A stretch of 10,763 nucleotides of DNA, from assembly GCA_017963165.1 (NCBI GenBank), contig JAGCTZ010000028.1:1-10763 (forward strand), read 5' to 3'. This stretch comes from Treponema sp. Its GTDB lineage: Bacteria; Spirochaetota; Spirochaetia; Treponematales; Treponemataceae. The notes beneath the pieces were generated by a model. The model was not told the origin of the DNA and made no database searches. It saw nothing but the letters and a program-made list of their open reading frames with translations. Every line of letters begins with the position of its first letter. Positions within the stretch are counted from its first letter, which is position 1. Of this stretch, positions 1 to 7,216 are shown one piece after another. The position numbers and the translations under genes are program-made.

Positions 1-162
1 AAGGCACTTTGTACAGATATTAATAGTTCTTGTAGTACCACCAAACTGAGCCTTAATCTTAAGAAGATTTGGTCTCCATGTTCTGCGTGTATGATTGTAA
101 GACTTACTAACCTTGTTACCAGACATTACGCCTTTTCCACAAATATCACAACATCTAGACAT
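1..162 (-). CDS. rpmB: 50S ribosomal protein L28, 5' part (runs off the left edge)
   Basis: L28 is a small protein of the large ribosomal subunit that binds 23S rRNA. The first 54 codons are present, beginning MSRCCDICGKG and containing the typical SYNHTRRTWRPNL core; the C-terminus lies outside the window. Cysteines at 5 and 8 (CxxC) and at 50 and 53 (CTKC) form the zinc-ribbon pattern of the cysteine-containing (C+) form of L28. The ATG at 162 is supported by a strong AGGAAGG ribosome binding site at 171-177 and by a promoter at 219-247. The gene diverges from the diguanylate cyclase gene. Identification is by sequence pattern and is secure. Confidence 0.95.
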   Translation of the reverse strand, partial: MSRCCDICGKGVMSGNKVSKSYNHTRRTWRPNLLKIKAQFGGTTRTINICTKCL

Positions 163-218
163 TTTCGTATCCTTCCTTATATTAAAACAAATTTCCCACA
201 ATTAAAGATAGTTTAGAA

Positions 219-247
219 AATATAAAAGAATTTAGAAAAAAAGTCAA
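219..247 (-). promoter_or_regulatory. sigma70-type promoter of rpmB
   Basis: Reading the minus strand, TTGACT (242-247) and TATATT (219-224) are separated by exactly 17 bases of AT-rich sequence. This predicts a leader of about 50 bases before the rpmB ATG, containing the AGGAAGG ribosome binding site. The call rests on consensus match and spacing only. Confidence 0.65.
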
Positions 248-298
248 TGGGGGAACAAGCAACTGTAGGTAACATCAAGTAACCATAAGCTTTCCTTA

Positions 299-327
299 TT
301 GACACCTCACAAAACATCGAGTAAATT
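299..327 (+). promoter_or_regulatory. sigma70-type promoter of the diguanylate cyclase gene
   Basis: A perfect -35 TTGACA (299-304) is followed after 17 bases by TAAATT (322-327), a 4/6 match to the -10 consensus. The predicted transcript starts near 334, giving a very short leader that still contains the AGGAGAG ribosome binding site at 338-344, five bases before the ATG. The promoter is back to back with the rpmB promoter. Confidence 0.55.
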
Positions 328-348
328 CTATAGTGTCAGGAGAGTTGT

Positions 349-1461
349 ATGAGTTTTTCGTCTATAAAGAAAGCTTTGGGTCTCGAAAAAACACATCCGG
401 AAATTCAATTTTTTTTGGACAGTGCTAATTTAAGTATTGCTGTACCAGGCTCCTTCCTTGTAATGCTCGTTGAATTATTTGCCTTTGTAATGACTTTTTT
501 TCATACCTTCGGTAACGAACAGGAAGCTGCACAATGGCTGCTTTATCATAGATCACTTTATGTCTTTCTTTTTCTGGCAGCAACACAGCTTTTTATTTAT
601 GCAGTTTATCACAAACGAACAGGCAAACCCTTTTCACGTCTAAAACTTGATGCAAGTATTTTATTTTTTATATTTGCTCTTTTGGTTTTTGCAAACTTTA
701 TTTCTATTAATGACTATATAAAGCATGAACAAATACTTGTTTTTATCACAATAGAACTTTTTGTTTCGTGCTTTTTTATGATAAAGCCTTATCTGGCAAT
801 AATTCTTATTACAATTCCTTTTTCAATTTTCTATTATCTTATGGCAACTACGGCAGGCGTTTCAAATGCAACTAAAATTAATTACCCTGTCATCATGATT
901 TTCTTTATTCTGGTAAATGTTGTACGTTACCAGCAGTATCTTAAGGTTGCAGAAAATAATGTTATAAATCATGAGCTTGCAGACAAATTACGTAATGCTT
1001 CGCGCTATGATTTTTTAACAGGCCTTAAAAACCGCAATGCCTTAAATATGGATTTTGAAAATCCTAAAAATCCTAATCTGAATTCTACATTTATTATCAT
1101 GGTCACAGACATAGACGATTTTAAAATCTTTAATGATTCACATGGCCATAACTATGGAGATGAAATACTGAACAAGTTTGCTACCATACTCCAGAACAAC
1201 TTTGAAAAAAAACATTGCTACCGCTACGGTGGCGACGAATATCTTATTGTTCTTCCGGAAATACCTGAACAGGACTTCCTTCAGAAAATCAAAACCTGTA
1301 AAGAAAAAATCAGCAGTGATTTCAATTTCAGCGGTGGTTATACAAGAGGTTTTGTAAGTTCATCAAAGGATTTATATACGCTTATAACTAAAGCAGATCA
1401 GAATTTGTATAAGGCAAAGGGCTCCGGTAAAAATCAGGTTATCGGAAGTTTTGATTCTTAG
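349..1461 (+). CDS. membrane-bound diguanylate cyclase (GGDEF domain)
   Basis: This 370-residue protein probably makes cyclic di-GMP from two GTP at the inner membrane. Residues about 34-195 hold five or six hydrophobic segments (around 34-53, 69-87, 102-121, 127-144, 147-167 and 178-195), a sensor-like membrane domain I cannot assign to a named family. A short linker leads into a GGDEF domain (about 218-368). It contains DFLTGLKNRNA (221-231), the metal/nucleotide-binding TDIDDFKIFND (253-263) and the active-site loop GGDEY (294-298), so the usual final Phe is Tyr. The acidic and glycine residues needed for catalysis are kept, so I expect activity. The RxxD inhibitory site normally found just before the loop is absent (the sequence there is KKHCYRY), suggesting no product inhibition at that site. 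The ATG is supported by AGGAGAG five bases upstream. The gene converges on uvrB with a 17-base gap and no obvious terminator. Confidence 0.9.
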   Translation: MSFSSIKKALGLEKTHPEIQFFLDSANLSIAVPGSFLVMLVELFAFVMTFFHTFGNEQEAAQWLLYHRSLYVFLFLAATQLFIYAVYHKRTGKPFSRLKLDASILFFIFALLVFANFISINDYIKHEQILVFITIELFVSCFFMIKPYLAIILITIPFSIFYYLMATTAGVSNATKINYPVIMIFFILVNVVRYQQYLKVAENNVINHELADKLRNASRYDFLTGLKNRNALNMDFENPKNPNLNSTFIIMVTDIDDFKIFNDSHGHNYGDEILNKFATILQNNFEKKHCYRYGGDEYLIVLPEIPEQDFLQKIKTCKEKISSDFNFSGGYTRGFVSSSKDLYTLITKADQNLYKAKGSGKNQVIGSFDS

Positions 1462-1478
1462 TTTGCCCTTCAATTATT

Positions 1479-3476
1479 TCATTTTCCGTACTGCGCTTCT
1501 ATCTCTCTAATCTGATCTCTATAAACTGCGGCCTGCTCATATTCCATACGCTCGGCACAGGCAGACATTTCCTGAGTAAGACGTTTGATAAGCTTTTTGC
1601 GGTCGGCTGGTCGGAAGAGGTTTACACCCTGCTTCAATACTTCTAAGTCCATTGTGGCTTCTTCCTGGGCATCCTGTTTTTCGTGAACAAGCAAATCCTC
1701 TACTGCCTTTTTGATTGTTGTTGGTGTAATGCCGTGCTCTTTATTGTAGGCTTCCTGAACTTCGCGGCGATGCTTTGTTTCTTTTACAGCGGCTTCCATT
1801 GCAGGGCTCATATGGTCGGCATACATTACAACCTTTCCTTCGGAGTTACGTGCGGCACGTCCAATTATCTGGATAAGCGAAGTTTCTGACCTTAAAAATC
1901 CAATCTTGTCTGCATCAAGAATTGCAATAAAGCTTACTTCCGGCAGGTCAATTCCTTCTCGAAGCAAGTTAATTCCAATAAGCACATCAATTTCGCCGGT
2001 GCGCAGTGATTTTAATATTTCGACACGTTCAAAAGTGTCTATTTCTGAATGAATGTATTTTACTTTAAGCGACAGCCCGGTAAGATAATCTGTCAAATCT
2101 TCGGCCATTTTTTTTGTAAGAGTTAAAATCAAACTGCGTTCTTTACGGTCAATTCGCTCACGAACTTCCTTATAAATATCTTCCATCTGACCTTCGCTCG
2201 GCCGGATTTCTACAATAGGATCAAGCAGACCTGTAGGACGGATAAGCTGCTCTACAACCTGCGTACTCTGCTTTACTTCTTCGGGACGAGGTGTTGCCGT
2301 TACATAAATGATTTGATTCATTCTGGCATCAAACTCGGCCTTTTTAAGCGGACGGTTATCAAAAGCACTTGGAAGACGGAACCCAAAATCTACAAGATTC
2401 TGCTTGCGGCTGCGGTCACCCTCGTACATTGCACCAACCTGAGGAACAGTAACATGCGCTTCATCAATCATGCACAAAAAATCATCAGGGAAATAATGTA
2501 ATAAAGTTGCAGGAGGCTCTCCCCTTGTACGCCCCGAAATAGGACCAGAATAATTTTCAATACCAGGACAGGTGCCCATTTCCTTAAGCATCTCTATATC
2601 ATAGGTTGTTCGAGTTTTAAGACGCTCGGCTTCTATCATCTTACCGGCTGCACGAAGCTCTTCTACACGTTCTTCCATTTCTGCCTGAATGCGGTCTGTG
2701 GCACTAAGCAGCTGTTCCCGACTTGCAACAAAGTGTTTTGCAGGATAAATTACAGTTTCATCAAGTTCGCCTGTTACACTGTGATCTAAAACATTAATAC
2801 GCCTGATTCTGACTACTTCTTCCCAGTCAAGCTCAATACGATAGCCTTCGTCTGTTTCCATGTAAGGAGGAAAAACTTCTATTACATCACCCTTTATACG
2901 GAAGTTACCTCGTTCAAGGATATCGTCATTTCTATTGTATTGCAGCTGGGCCAGTTGAGCCGCAAACTTCTTTATATCAAGAGTCTTCCCTACTTCTACA
3001 TGCACGCGCATTCCCTTGTATACGTCAGGCATACCAAGGCCGTAAATACAGGAAACAGTTGCAACAACAATTACATCGCGGCGCTCCATAAGGCTGTACG
3101 TTGCCTTAAGCCTAAGCTGGTCAATCTCGCGGTTAATATCACAATCCTTTTCTATATAAAGGTCGCGGGCAGCAACGTAGGCTTCCGGCTGGTAATAATC
3201 ATAATATGAAACAAAATATTCAACTGCATTATCCGGAAAAAAAGATTTAAACTCGCGGTAAAGCTGAGCACTCAAGGTTTTGTTGTGAGAAATAATAAGA
3301 GTTGGTCGCTGTACGCGTTCAATGATTTTTGCCATTGTAAAGGTTTTACCAGAACCGGTAACACCCTTTAGAGTCTGAAACTTGTCGCCCCGCAAAAAAC
3401 CTTCGCTAAGCTTTTGAATTGCCTGCCCCTGGTCTCCGCTGGGCTCAAATGGTGAAACGACTTTAAATTCGCGCAT
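1479..3476 (-). CDS. uvrB: excinuclease ABC subunit B
   Basis: UvrB is the damage-verifying helicase-like subunit of bacterial nucleotide excision repair; it loads with UvrA and recruits UvrC to cut the damaged strand. The 665 residues match the usual full length. Walker A is GVTGSGKT (38-45). The beta-hairpin that clamps DNA is in the YYDYYQPEAY region (91-100). Walker B/motif II reads IDEAH (337-341), where E. coli and Bacillus proteins have DESH. Motif VI is QIIGRAARN (536-544). A C-terminal UVR domain (about 625-660, QEMSACAERMEYEQAA) provides the UvrA/UvrC contact. The ATG at 3476 has AGGA seven bases upstream inside the short palindrome AGGAATTCCT (3478-3487). It is the last gene of the radC-PEGA-htrA-uvrB array. 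The 69-base gap before it is longer than the others in the array and holds a repeat hairpin. No LexA-type operator was recognised. Confidence 0.97.
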   Translation of the reverse strand: MREFKVVSPFEPSGDQGQAIQKLSEGFLRGDKFQTLKGVTGSGKTFTMAKIIERVQRPTLIISHNKTLSAQLYREFKSFFPDNAVEYFVSYYDYYQPEAYVAARDLYIEKDCDINREIDQLRLKATYSLMERRDVIVVATVSCIYGLGMPDVYKGMRVHVEVGKTLDIKKFAAQLAQLQYNRNDDILERGNFRIKGDVIEVFPPYMETDEGYRIELDWEEVVRIRRINVLDHSVTGELDETVIYPAKHFVASREQLLSATDRIQAEMEERVEELRAAGKMIEAERLKTRTTYDIEMLKEMGTCPGIENYSGPISGRTRGEPPATLLHYFPDDFLCMIDEAHVTVPQVGAMYEGDRSRKQNLVDFGFRLPSAFDNRPLKKAEFDARMNQIIYVTATPRPEEVKQSTQVVEQLIRPTGLLDPIVEIRPSEGQMEDIYKEVRERIDRKERSLILTLTKKMAEDLTDYLTGLSLKVKYIHSEIDTFERVEILKSLRTGEIDVLIGINLLREGIDLPEVSFIAILDADKIGFLRSETSLIQIIGRAARNSEGKVVMYADHMSPAMEAAVKETKHRREVQEAYNKEHGITPTTIKKAVEDLLVHEKQDAQEEATMDLEVLKQGVNLFRPADRKKLIKRLTQEMSACAERMEYEQAAVYRDQIREIEAQYGK

Positions 3477-3499
3477 AAGGAATTCCTAATACAACGTCA

Positions 3500-3537
3500 T
3501 TGTCAAAGGGCCCTTCGACAAGCTCGGGAACCCCTGA
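3500..3537 (-). repeat. GAGCnTGTCGAAGGG-family repeat with hairpin, between htrA and uvrB
   Basis: On the minus strand this reads GGTTCCCGAGCTTGTCGAAG followed by GGCCCTTTGACAA. The 22 bases at 3500-3521 form an inverted repeat: in minus-strand RNA, UUGUCGAAG pairs with CUUUGACAA (nine pairs including one G-U) around a GGCC loop. The plus-strand RNA would carry an A-C mismatch instead, so the fold favours the htrA-uvrB transcript. The core GAGCTTGTCGAAGGG belongs to a repeat type I recall as dispersed in several unrelated bacterial genomes. A second, variant copy lies inside the nitrogenase-like gene at 10085-10130. It has no trailing U-run, so it is not a classical intrinsic terminator. Confidence 0.7.
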
Positions 3538-3545
3538 TACAACTT

Positions 3546-4799
3546 TTACTCTGATAATGTAATTTTTAAAGTTACATCCTTTTTATTTCTGTGAACAACA
3601 ACAGTAACAACATCACCAGGCTTTTTGCTTTCTAGTGCAGAATAATATTCAGCCAGAGAAGTAATAGAAATTCCGTCAATCTTTGTAATTACGTCGCCGC
3701 CAAGATAAAGAATATTGTTGCGGTTTCCGTAGTAAACAGCCTTTGTACCACCCTTAAGACCAGACTGATCTGCATTGCTTCCTGCTTCTACTTCCGAAAC
3801 AAGCATACCTGTAGAAATATCAAGGCCTGCATATTGTGCAATTCTTGAAGTAAGCTGGTAAATTGTTGCATCAATTACACCACGCTGAACCTTTCCATAT
3901 TTAATAAGATCATTTACAACACGTACTGCAATTTCGCTTGGAACTGCAAAACCAACACCAGAAGAACTTCCAGAAGAAGACATAATCATTGTATTGATTC
4001 CGACCATTTTTCCGGTAGTATCAAGCAAAGGACCGCCAGAGTTTCCAGGGTTAATTGCTGCATCAGTTTGAATCATATTGCGGATTATACGTTCGTTTGA
4101 ATTCTGAATAGGACGACCAAGCCCGGAAACAATTCCTGTAGTCATAGTTCGTTCCATACCGAAAGGATTTCCAATTGCAATAACCTTCTGACCAACCTGA
4201 AGCTTTGTAGAATCACCAAAAGCAATTGTCTTAAGAGTTACACCCTCCGGCGGATCAAATTTGATTATGGCAAGATCACTGTCTATATCTTCGCCTACAA
4301 CGATTGCTTCATATTGCGTGCCGTCATAAAGCGAAACATAGATTTTTGAGGCACCAGAAATTACGTGAACATTTGTAAGAATATAACCACGCTTATCAAT
4401 TATAGAACCACTTCCACTACCACCGTCTGTAACATAAGGATCCCAGAACCAGTCGTAAGAAGTTACCTTTGTGTTAATATTCACAACGGCCTCATTGCAG
4501 TTCTTATACACATTGATATTTTCGTTTTCATCCTGAGAATAAGAATAAGTACTGCTGGCAACAGGAAGAGAAGACACCACAGGCTCAGAATAAAAATCAA
4601 CAGGCTCGGAAACTGCTTCGGAAACAACGTCTATCTGTTCTTCGGGGACAAGTGCAATTTCCTTCTGATTCTGCAACTGTCCCTGACTCTGCCCCTGCTT
4701 CTTTCCAAGGTTATAAAAGAGGATTGCGGTAAATACAAATGCAATTGCCGCACCAAAAGAAATACGTCTGGCCACCTGGCCTCTTGAATAAAGCTTCAT
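3546..4799 (-). CDS. HtrA/DegP-type serine protease with one PDZ domain
   Basis: This is a 417-residue trypsin-like envelope protease of the DegP/HtrA (S1C) family, which degrades or refolds damaged exported proteins. An N-terminal hydrophobic segment (about 14-31) after a basic start (ARR) looks like an uncleaved membrane anchor. It is followed by a Gln-rich linker (34-46) and a low-complexity Ser/Val/Glu region to about 90. The protease domain spans about 98-300 with the triad His145 (TNVHV), Asp175 (DSDLAII) and Ser254 (NPGNSGGP). A single PDZ domain occupies about 310-415 (LGGDVITKIDGISI). One PDZ and an anchor resemble DegS or Bacillus HtrA more than E. coli DegP, which has two. The ATG lies 18 bases after the PEGA gene stop and has no convincing Shine-Dalgarno sequence, so translation may depend on coupling. 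It is followed by the repeat hairpin and uvrB. Confidence 0.93.
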   Translation of the reverse strand: MKLYSRGQVARRISFGAAIAFVFTAILFYNLGKKQGQSQGQLQNQKEIALVPEEQIDVVSEAVSEPVDFYSEPVVSSLPVASSTYSYSQDENENINVYKNCNEAVVNINTKVTSYDWFWDPYVTDGGSGSGSIIDKRGYILTNVHVISGASKIYVSLYDGTQYEAIVVGEDIDSDLAIIKFDPPEGVTLKTIAFGDSTKLQVGQKVIAIGNPFGMERTMTTGIVSGLGRPIQNSNERIIRNMIQTDAAINPGNSGGPLLDTTGKMVGINTMIMSSSGSSSGVGFAVPSEIAVRVVNDLIKYGKVQRGVIDATIYQLTSRIAQYAGLDISTGMLVSEVEAGSNADQSGLKGGTKAVYYGNRNNILYLGGDVITKIDGISITSLAEYYSALESKKPGDVVTVVVHRNKKDVTLKITLSE

Positions 4800-4817
4800 A
4801 CAAATAAATTTAATAAA

Positions 4818-6437
4818 TCAGAATAGATATGACAACCCAATTTGCGCATTTATCAAAAGATTTTTGCCCTTTGCATCAAGATCTGTCATAACCCAGGCCT
4901 TTGCATCAAAGCAGAATGCGCTGGCTGCAGGCATTGTAATAAATTCGGCACCGGCTTCCAGCTTTTTGGTGTTATGCAAAGCAGCCCATGCACTTGCCCT
5001 AAGATTTTTTACAGGCTGTAAAGAAGCAACAACCCCATATTTTAAGTTATTGGCAGCAACCTCGCCTTCTGCAAGACGTAAAGAACCCTTTGTATTCATA
5101 GTTCTTCCAAAAGAGAAATCAGCGGAAAGTCCAAAGTAAGCCGTAGAAGTTTCAAATCCTAAAGCAGCACCAAGTCCAAAGCCGTTTCCAAAATCAACAT
5201 CAGGCGGAATAAAATCATAAACAGAACAATAATTGTAATGCATAAGCCCCGCAATATTCAGCGACAAATCAGAAGACAAGTCCAGGCTTCCTGTTCCCTT
5301 AAAACTAACGCCTCCCTTCATAGGATTTTTATCTTGAATTATAGTTTTATCGGTTGCAGCACAAATACCGTACGAAGCACCAATTTCAAAGTAATCTGCA
5401 AAATCTACAAGAATACCTGCAGTTACAGGCACACTATAAAGAGACATTTTTTCATCTGTAACAGAAAGCAATGGTCCAAAGGTTGTATAAAGCTTAACGT
5501 AATTCATTCCTGTTGCAAGTGCACAAGGCAGATTTCCCAAACCGCTTCCACTAGCTGTTGGTACCGAAAGAGGATAAATCAAACTGCGGTCAATTTTAAT
5601 TCTCTGCGAAGATTCATAATCATAACTATAAAGAATTACTGTATATTGACCATCAGGCAGACGTTCGCCACCAGAGCCCTGACCACTCCAGGTAACACTC
5701 TGCTCCCAGGTAGAAAAGCTTTTATATTCCTGTGACCAGACAGTATTTCCATATCTGTCGGTAACTGCAAGAATAGCCGAACCGTCATTTGTAACATAGA
5801 AAGAAAAATTAGCTCTTCCAATACCAGAATTATAATCAGGATTTATAACGCTTTTTGAAACCTTAAAATCTCTGATTTCAAAAGGAGAAACCTTAAGCGA
5901 AACCTGATGATTTGTAGTTTTATGGTTTTCGACTCTTACCTGAGCCGAATAATCTTCGTAACCAAATTTGCGAACTTTTACACTGTGAGTTCCAGGATCT
6001 GTTTCTATAGGAAAAGAGCTTTGCCCTATTCCATCTACATAAACAGAGCTTCCTGATGGAATATTTGTAAGGTTCAAATATCCACAGGTTCTTATCATTA
6101 CAAAATCATAAGTATAAGTATAATTTCTTCTAAGGCTGATTTTACAGCTGATTGTATCATAGCCGGCTTTTCGAATTTCCAGATTGTAGTAAGTTGCCGA
6201 AAGATCTACAGTTGCAACAGGAGTTTTACCAAAAAACTTTCCATTTATATAGACTTCTGCATCCTCAACATTTGTTTTGATGATTAAACCCACAAGGTCA
6301 TCATCACGACGCTTGTGAGAATCTGGTTCGCGCAAACCACCGTCATAATTCAAATTAAGATCAATCGAAACAGCAGAAAGAGAACAAACTGCCGCAAAAA
6401 ACAATACCAATGCAAAAAATATTTTCTTGAAACTCAT
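4818..6437 (-). CDS. PEGA-domain envelope protein with C-terminal beta-barrel-like region
   Basis: This is a 539-residue exported protein of no assigned function. A signal peptide is clear (MSFKKIFFALVLFF, cleavage probably after SLSA near residue 22). Two tandem PEGA domains follow at about 50-115 and 116-182, each with the hallmark turn (EVYINGKFFGKTP at 61-73; SSVYVDGIGQSSFP at 130-143) and a GY motif (AGYDT, FGYED). Residues about 205-290 resemble a FlgD-type Ig-like domain (DRYGNTVWSQ, then LPDGQYTVILYSYD). The last 240 residues are rich in alternating Gly/aromatic beta-strand patterns and end in LSYLF. A terminal Phe is the usual outer-membrane barrel assembly signal, so I infer a surface or periplasmic protein anchored by a small barrel. 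It sits 14 bases after radC and 18 before the protease gene, suggesting an envelope role. Domain order is visible; function is not. Confidence 0.8.
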   Translation of the reverse strand: MSFKKIFFALVLFFAAVCSLSAVSIDLNLNYDGGLREPDSHKRRDDDLVGLIIKTNVEDAEVYINGKFFGKTPVATVDLSATYYNLEIRKAGYDTISCKISLRRNYTYTYDFVMIRTCGYLNLTNIPSGSSVYVDGIGQSSFPIETDPGTHSVKVRKFGYEDYSAQVRVENHKTTNHQVSLKVSPFEIRDFKVSKSVINPDYNSGIGRANFSFYVTNDGSAILAVTDRYGNTVWSQEYKSFSTWEQSVTWSGQGSGGERLPDGQYTVILYSYDYESSQRIKIDRSLIYPLSVPTASGSGLGNLPCALATGMNYVKLYTTFGPLLSVTDEKMSLYSVPVTAGILVDFADYFEIGASYGICAATDKTIIQDKNPMKGGVSFKGTGSLDLSSDLSLNIAGLMHYNYCSVYDFIPPDVDFGNGFGLGAALGFETSTAYFGLSADFSFGRTMNTKGSLRLAEGEVAANNLKYGVVASLQPVKNLRASAWAALHNTKKLEAGAEFITMPAASAFCFDAKAWVMTDLDAKGKNLLINAQIGLSYLF

Positions 6438-6451
6438 ACAATAATTTTATC

Positions 6452-7108
6452 CTACTGTGCTTCATCAAGCAATAGTCTATGCTCTTTAAAACTAAAATAA
6501 CTATTGCAATCAATAATAATATGATCCAGAACAGGAATACCAATGATTTTAGAAGCTTCAATCAAATCATTTGTTGTTTCAATATCTTCGGGCGAAGGAT
6601 AAGTATGTCCCGAAGGATGATTATGACACAAAATAATTGCAGTAGCATTTTCCCTTATTGCCTCGCCAAAAACTTCTCTCGGATGAATTAATGTCCGATT
6701 TGTAGTTCCCACCGAAACAACATGAATCTGAATAATATTATGTCCGCCGTTTAAAGTAACTGCCAGGAAATGTTCCTTTTCGTTCATTGCATAATGATTT
6801 ACAAAAGGAATCAAATCATCCGGAGAACTGATGTGCGCTCCAAGATGGCAGGTACGCCGTTTTCCAAGCTCTATGGCAGCAGCAACCGCAAGTGCCTTTC
6901 CCTGTCCTACCCCCTTCATTTTAAGAAGCTGACTTACCATATCACAGGAATTACAGGAATCAAGAACACCCACAATTTTTCTGGCCATAGTTTGCACAGA
7001 CATCTGCCTGTTTCCAGCCCCAAGGATAAGCATTATGAGTTCTTCATCCAAGGGATAACCAAGTCCGTACTTAATAGCTTTTTCTCTTATATCAGGTTTA
7101 TTATTCAC
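6452..7108 (-). CDS. radC: RadC-family JAB/MPN-domain protein
   Basis: This 218-residue protein belongs to the RadC/YicR family. The historical repair role in E. coli has been withdrawn and the biochemical function is unknown. A helix-hairpin-helix-like N-terminal region (LLKMKGVGQGKALAVAAAIELG, about 61-82) precedes a JAB/MPN metalloprotease-like domain (about 92-215). The metal-binding signature HNHPSG (162-167) is followed by PSPED (171-175), supplying His162, His164 and Asp175. The length is normal for the family. The start is GTG at 7108, because the nearby ATG (7108-7110) runs straight into a stop. The N-terminus then reads REKAIKYG...DEELIMLILG, the expected family beginning. No good Shine-Dalgarno is visible. 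It is the first gene of the array leading to uvrB, with a promoter candidate at 7138-7166. Confidence 0.92.
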   Translation of the reverse strand: MNNKPDIREKAIKYGLGYPLDEELIMLILGAGNRQMSVQTMARKIVGVLDSCNSCDMVSQLLKMKGVGQGKALAVAAAIELGKRRTCHLGAHISSPDDLIPFVNHYAMNEKEHFLAVTLNGGHNIIQIHVVSVGTTNRTLIHPREVFGEAIRENATAIILCHNHPSGHTYPSPEDIETTNDLIEASKIIGIPVLDHIIIDCNSYFSFKEHRLLLDEAQ

Positions 7109-7137
7109 ATATATAATATTCCCAAAAAAGAGATTTT

Positions 7138-7166
7138 TTTACACAAAAACAAGAAAAAAATGTCAA
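7138..7166 (-). promoter_or_regulatory. candidate promoter of the radC-PEGA-htrA-uvrB array
   Basis: On the minus strand a perfect TTGACA (7161-7166) is followed after a 17-base T-rich spacer by TGTAAA (7138-7143), a 4/6 match to the -10 consensus. It would start transcription about 25 bases before the radC GTG. The surrounding A/T homopolymer runs make chance matches likely, so confidence is moderate. Confidence 0.45.
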
Positions 7167-7216
7167 ACTTCCTGATTTTTTTTTCAGAATTGCACATTTT
7201 TTCCGATTTTATATAT

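Noticed and set aside
1462..1478. Bidirectional terminator between the diguanylate cyclase gene and uvrB
   Set aside because: The 17-base gap and its flanks show no inverted repeat.
3501..3506. TTGACA on the minus strand just upstream of uvrB as a separate uvrB promoter
   Set aside because: No -10 element lies at 16-18 bases; the nearest candidate, TATTAG, is only 9 bases away. The hexamer is part of the hairpin arm.
4365..5735. Plus-strand open frames of 91 to 165 codons opposite the htrA and PEGA genes
   Set aside because: They mirror real coding sequence on the minus strand. Their translations have biased composition (Ile/Asn/Arg/Cys) and no motifs.
6770..7216. N-terminal extension of the glucosaminidase reading frame by about 149 residues
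   Set aside because: The extension runs antisense to radC, has no domain pattern and would bury the clear lipoprotein signal peptide that starts at 7217.
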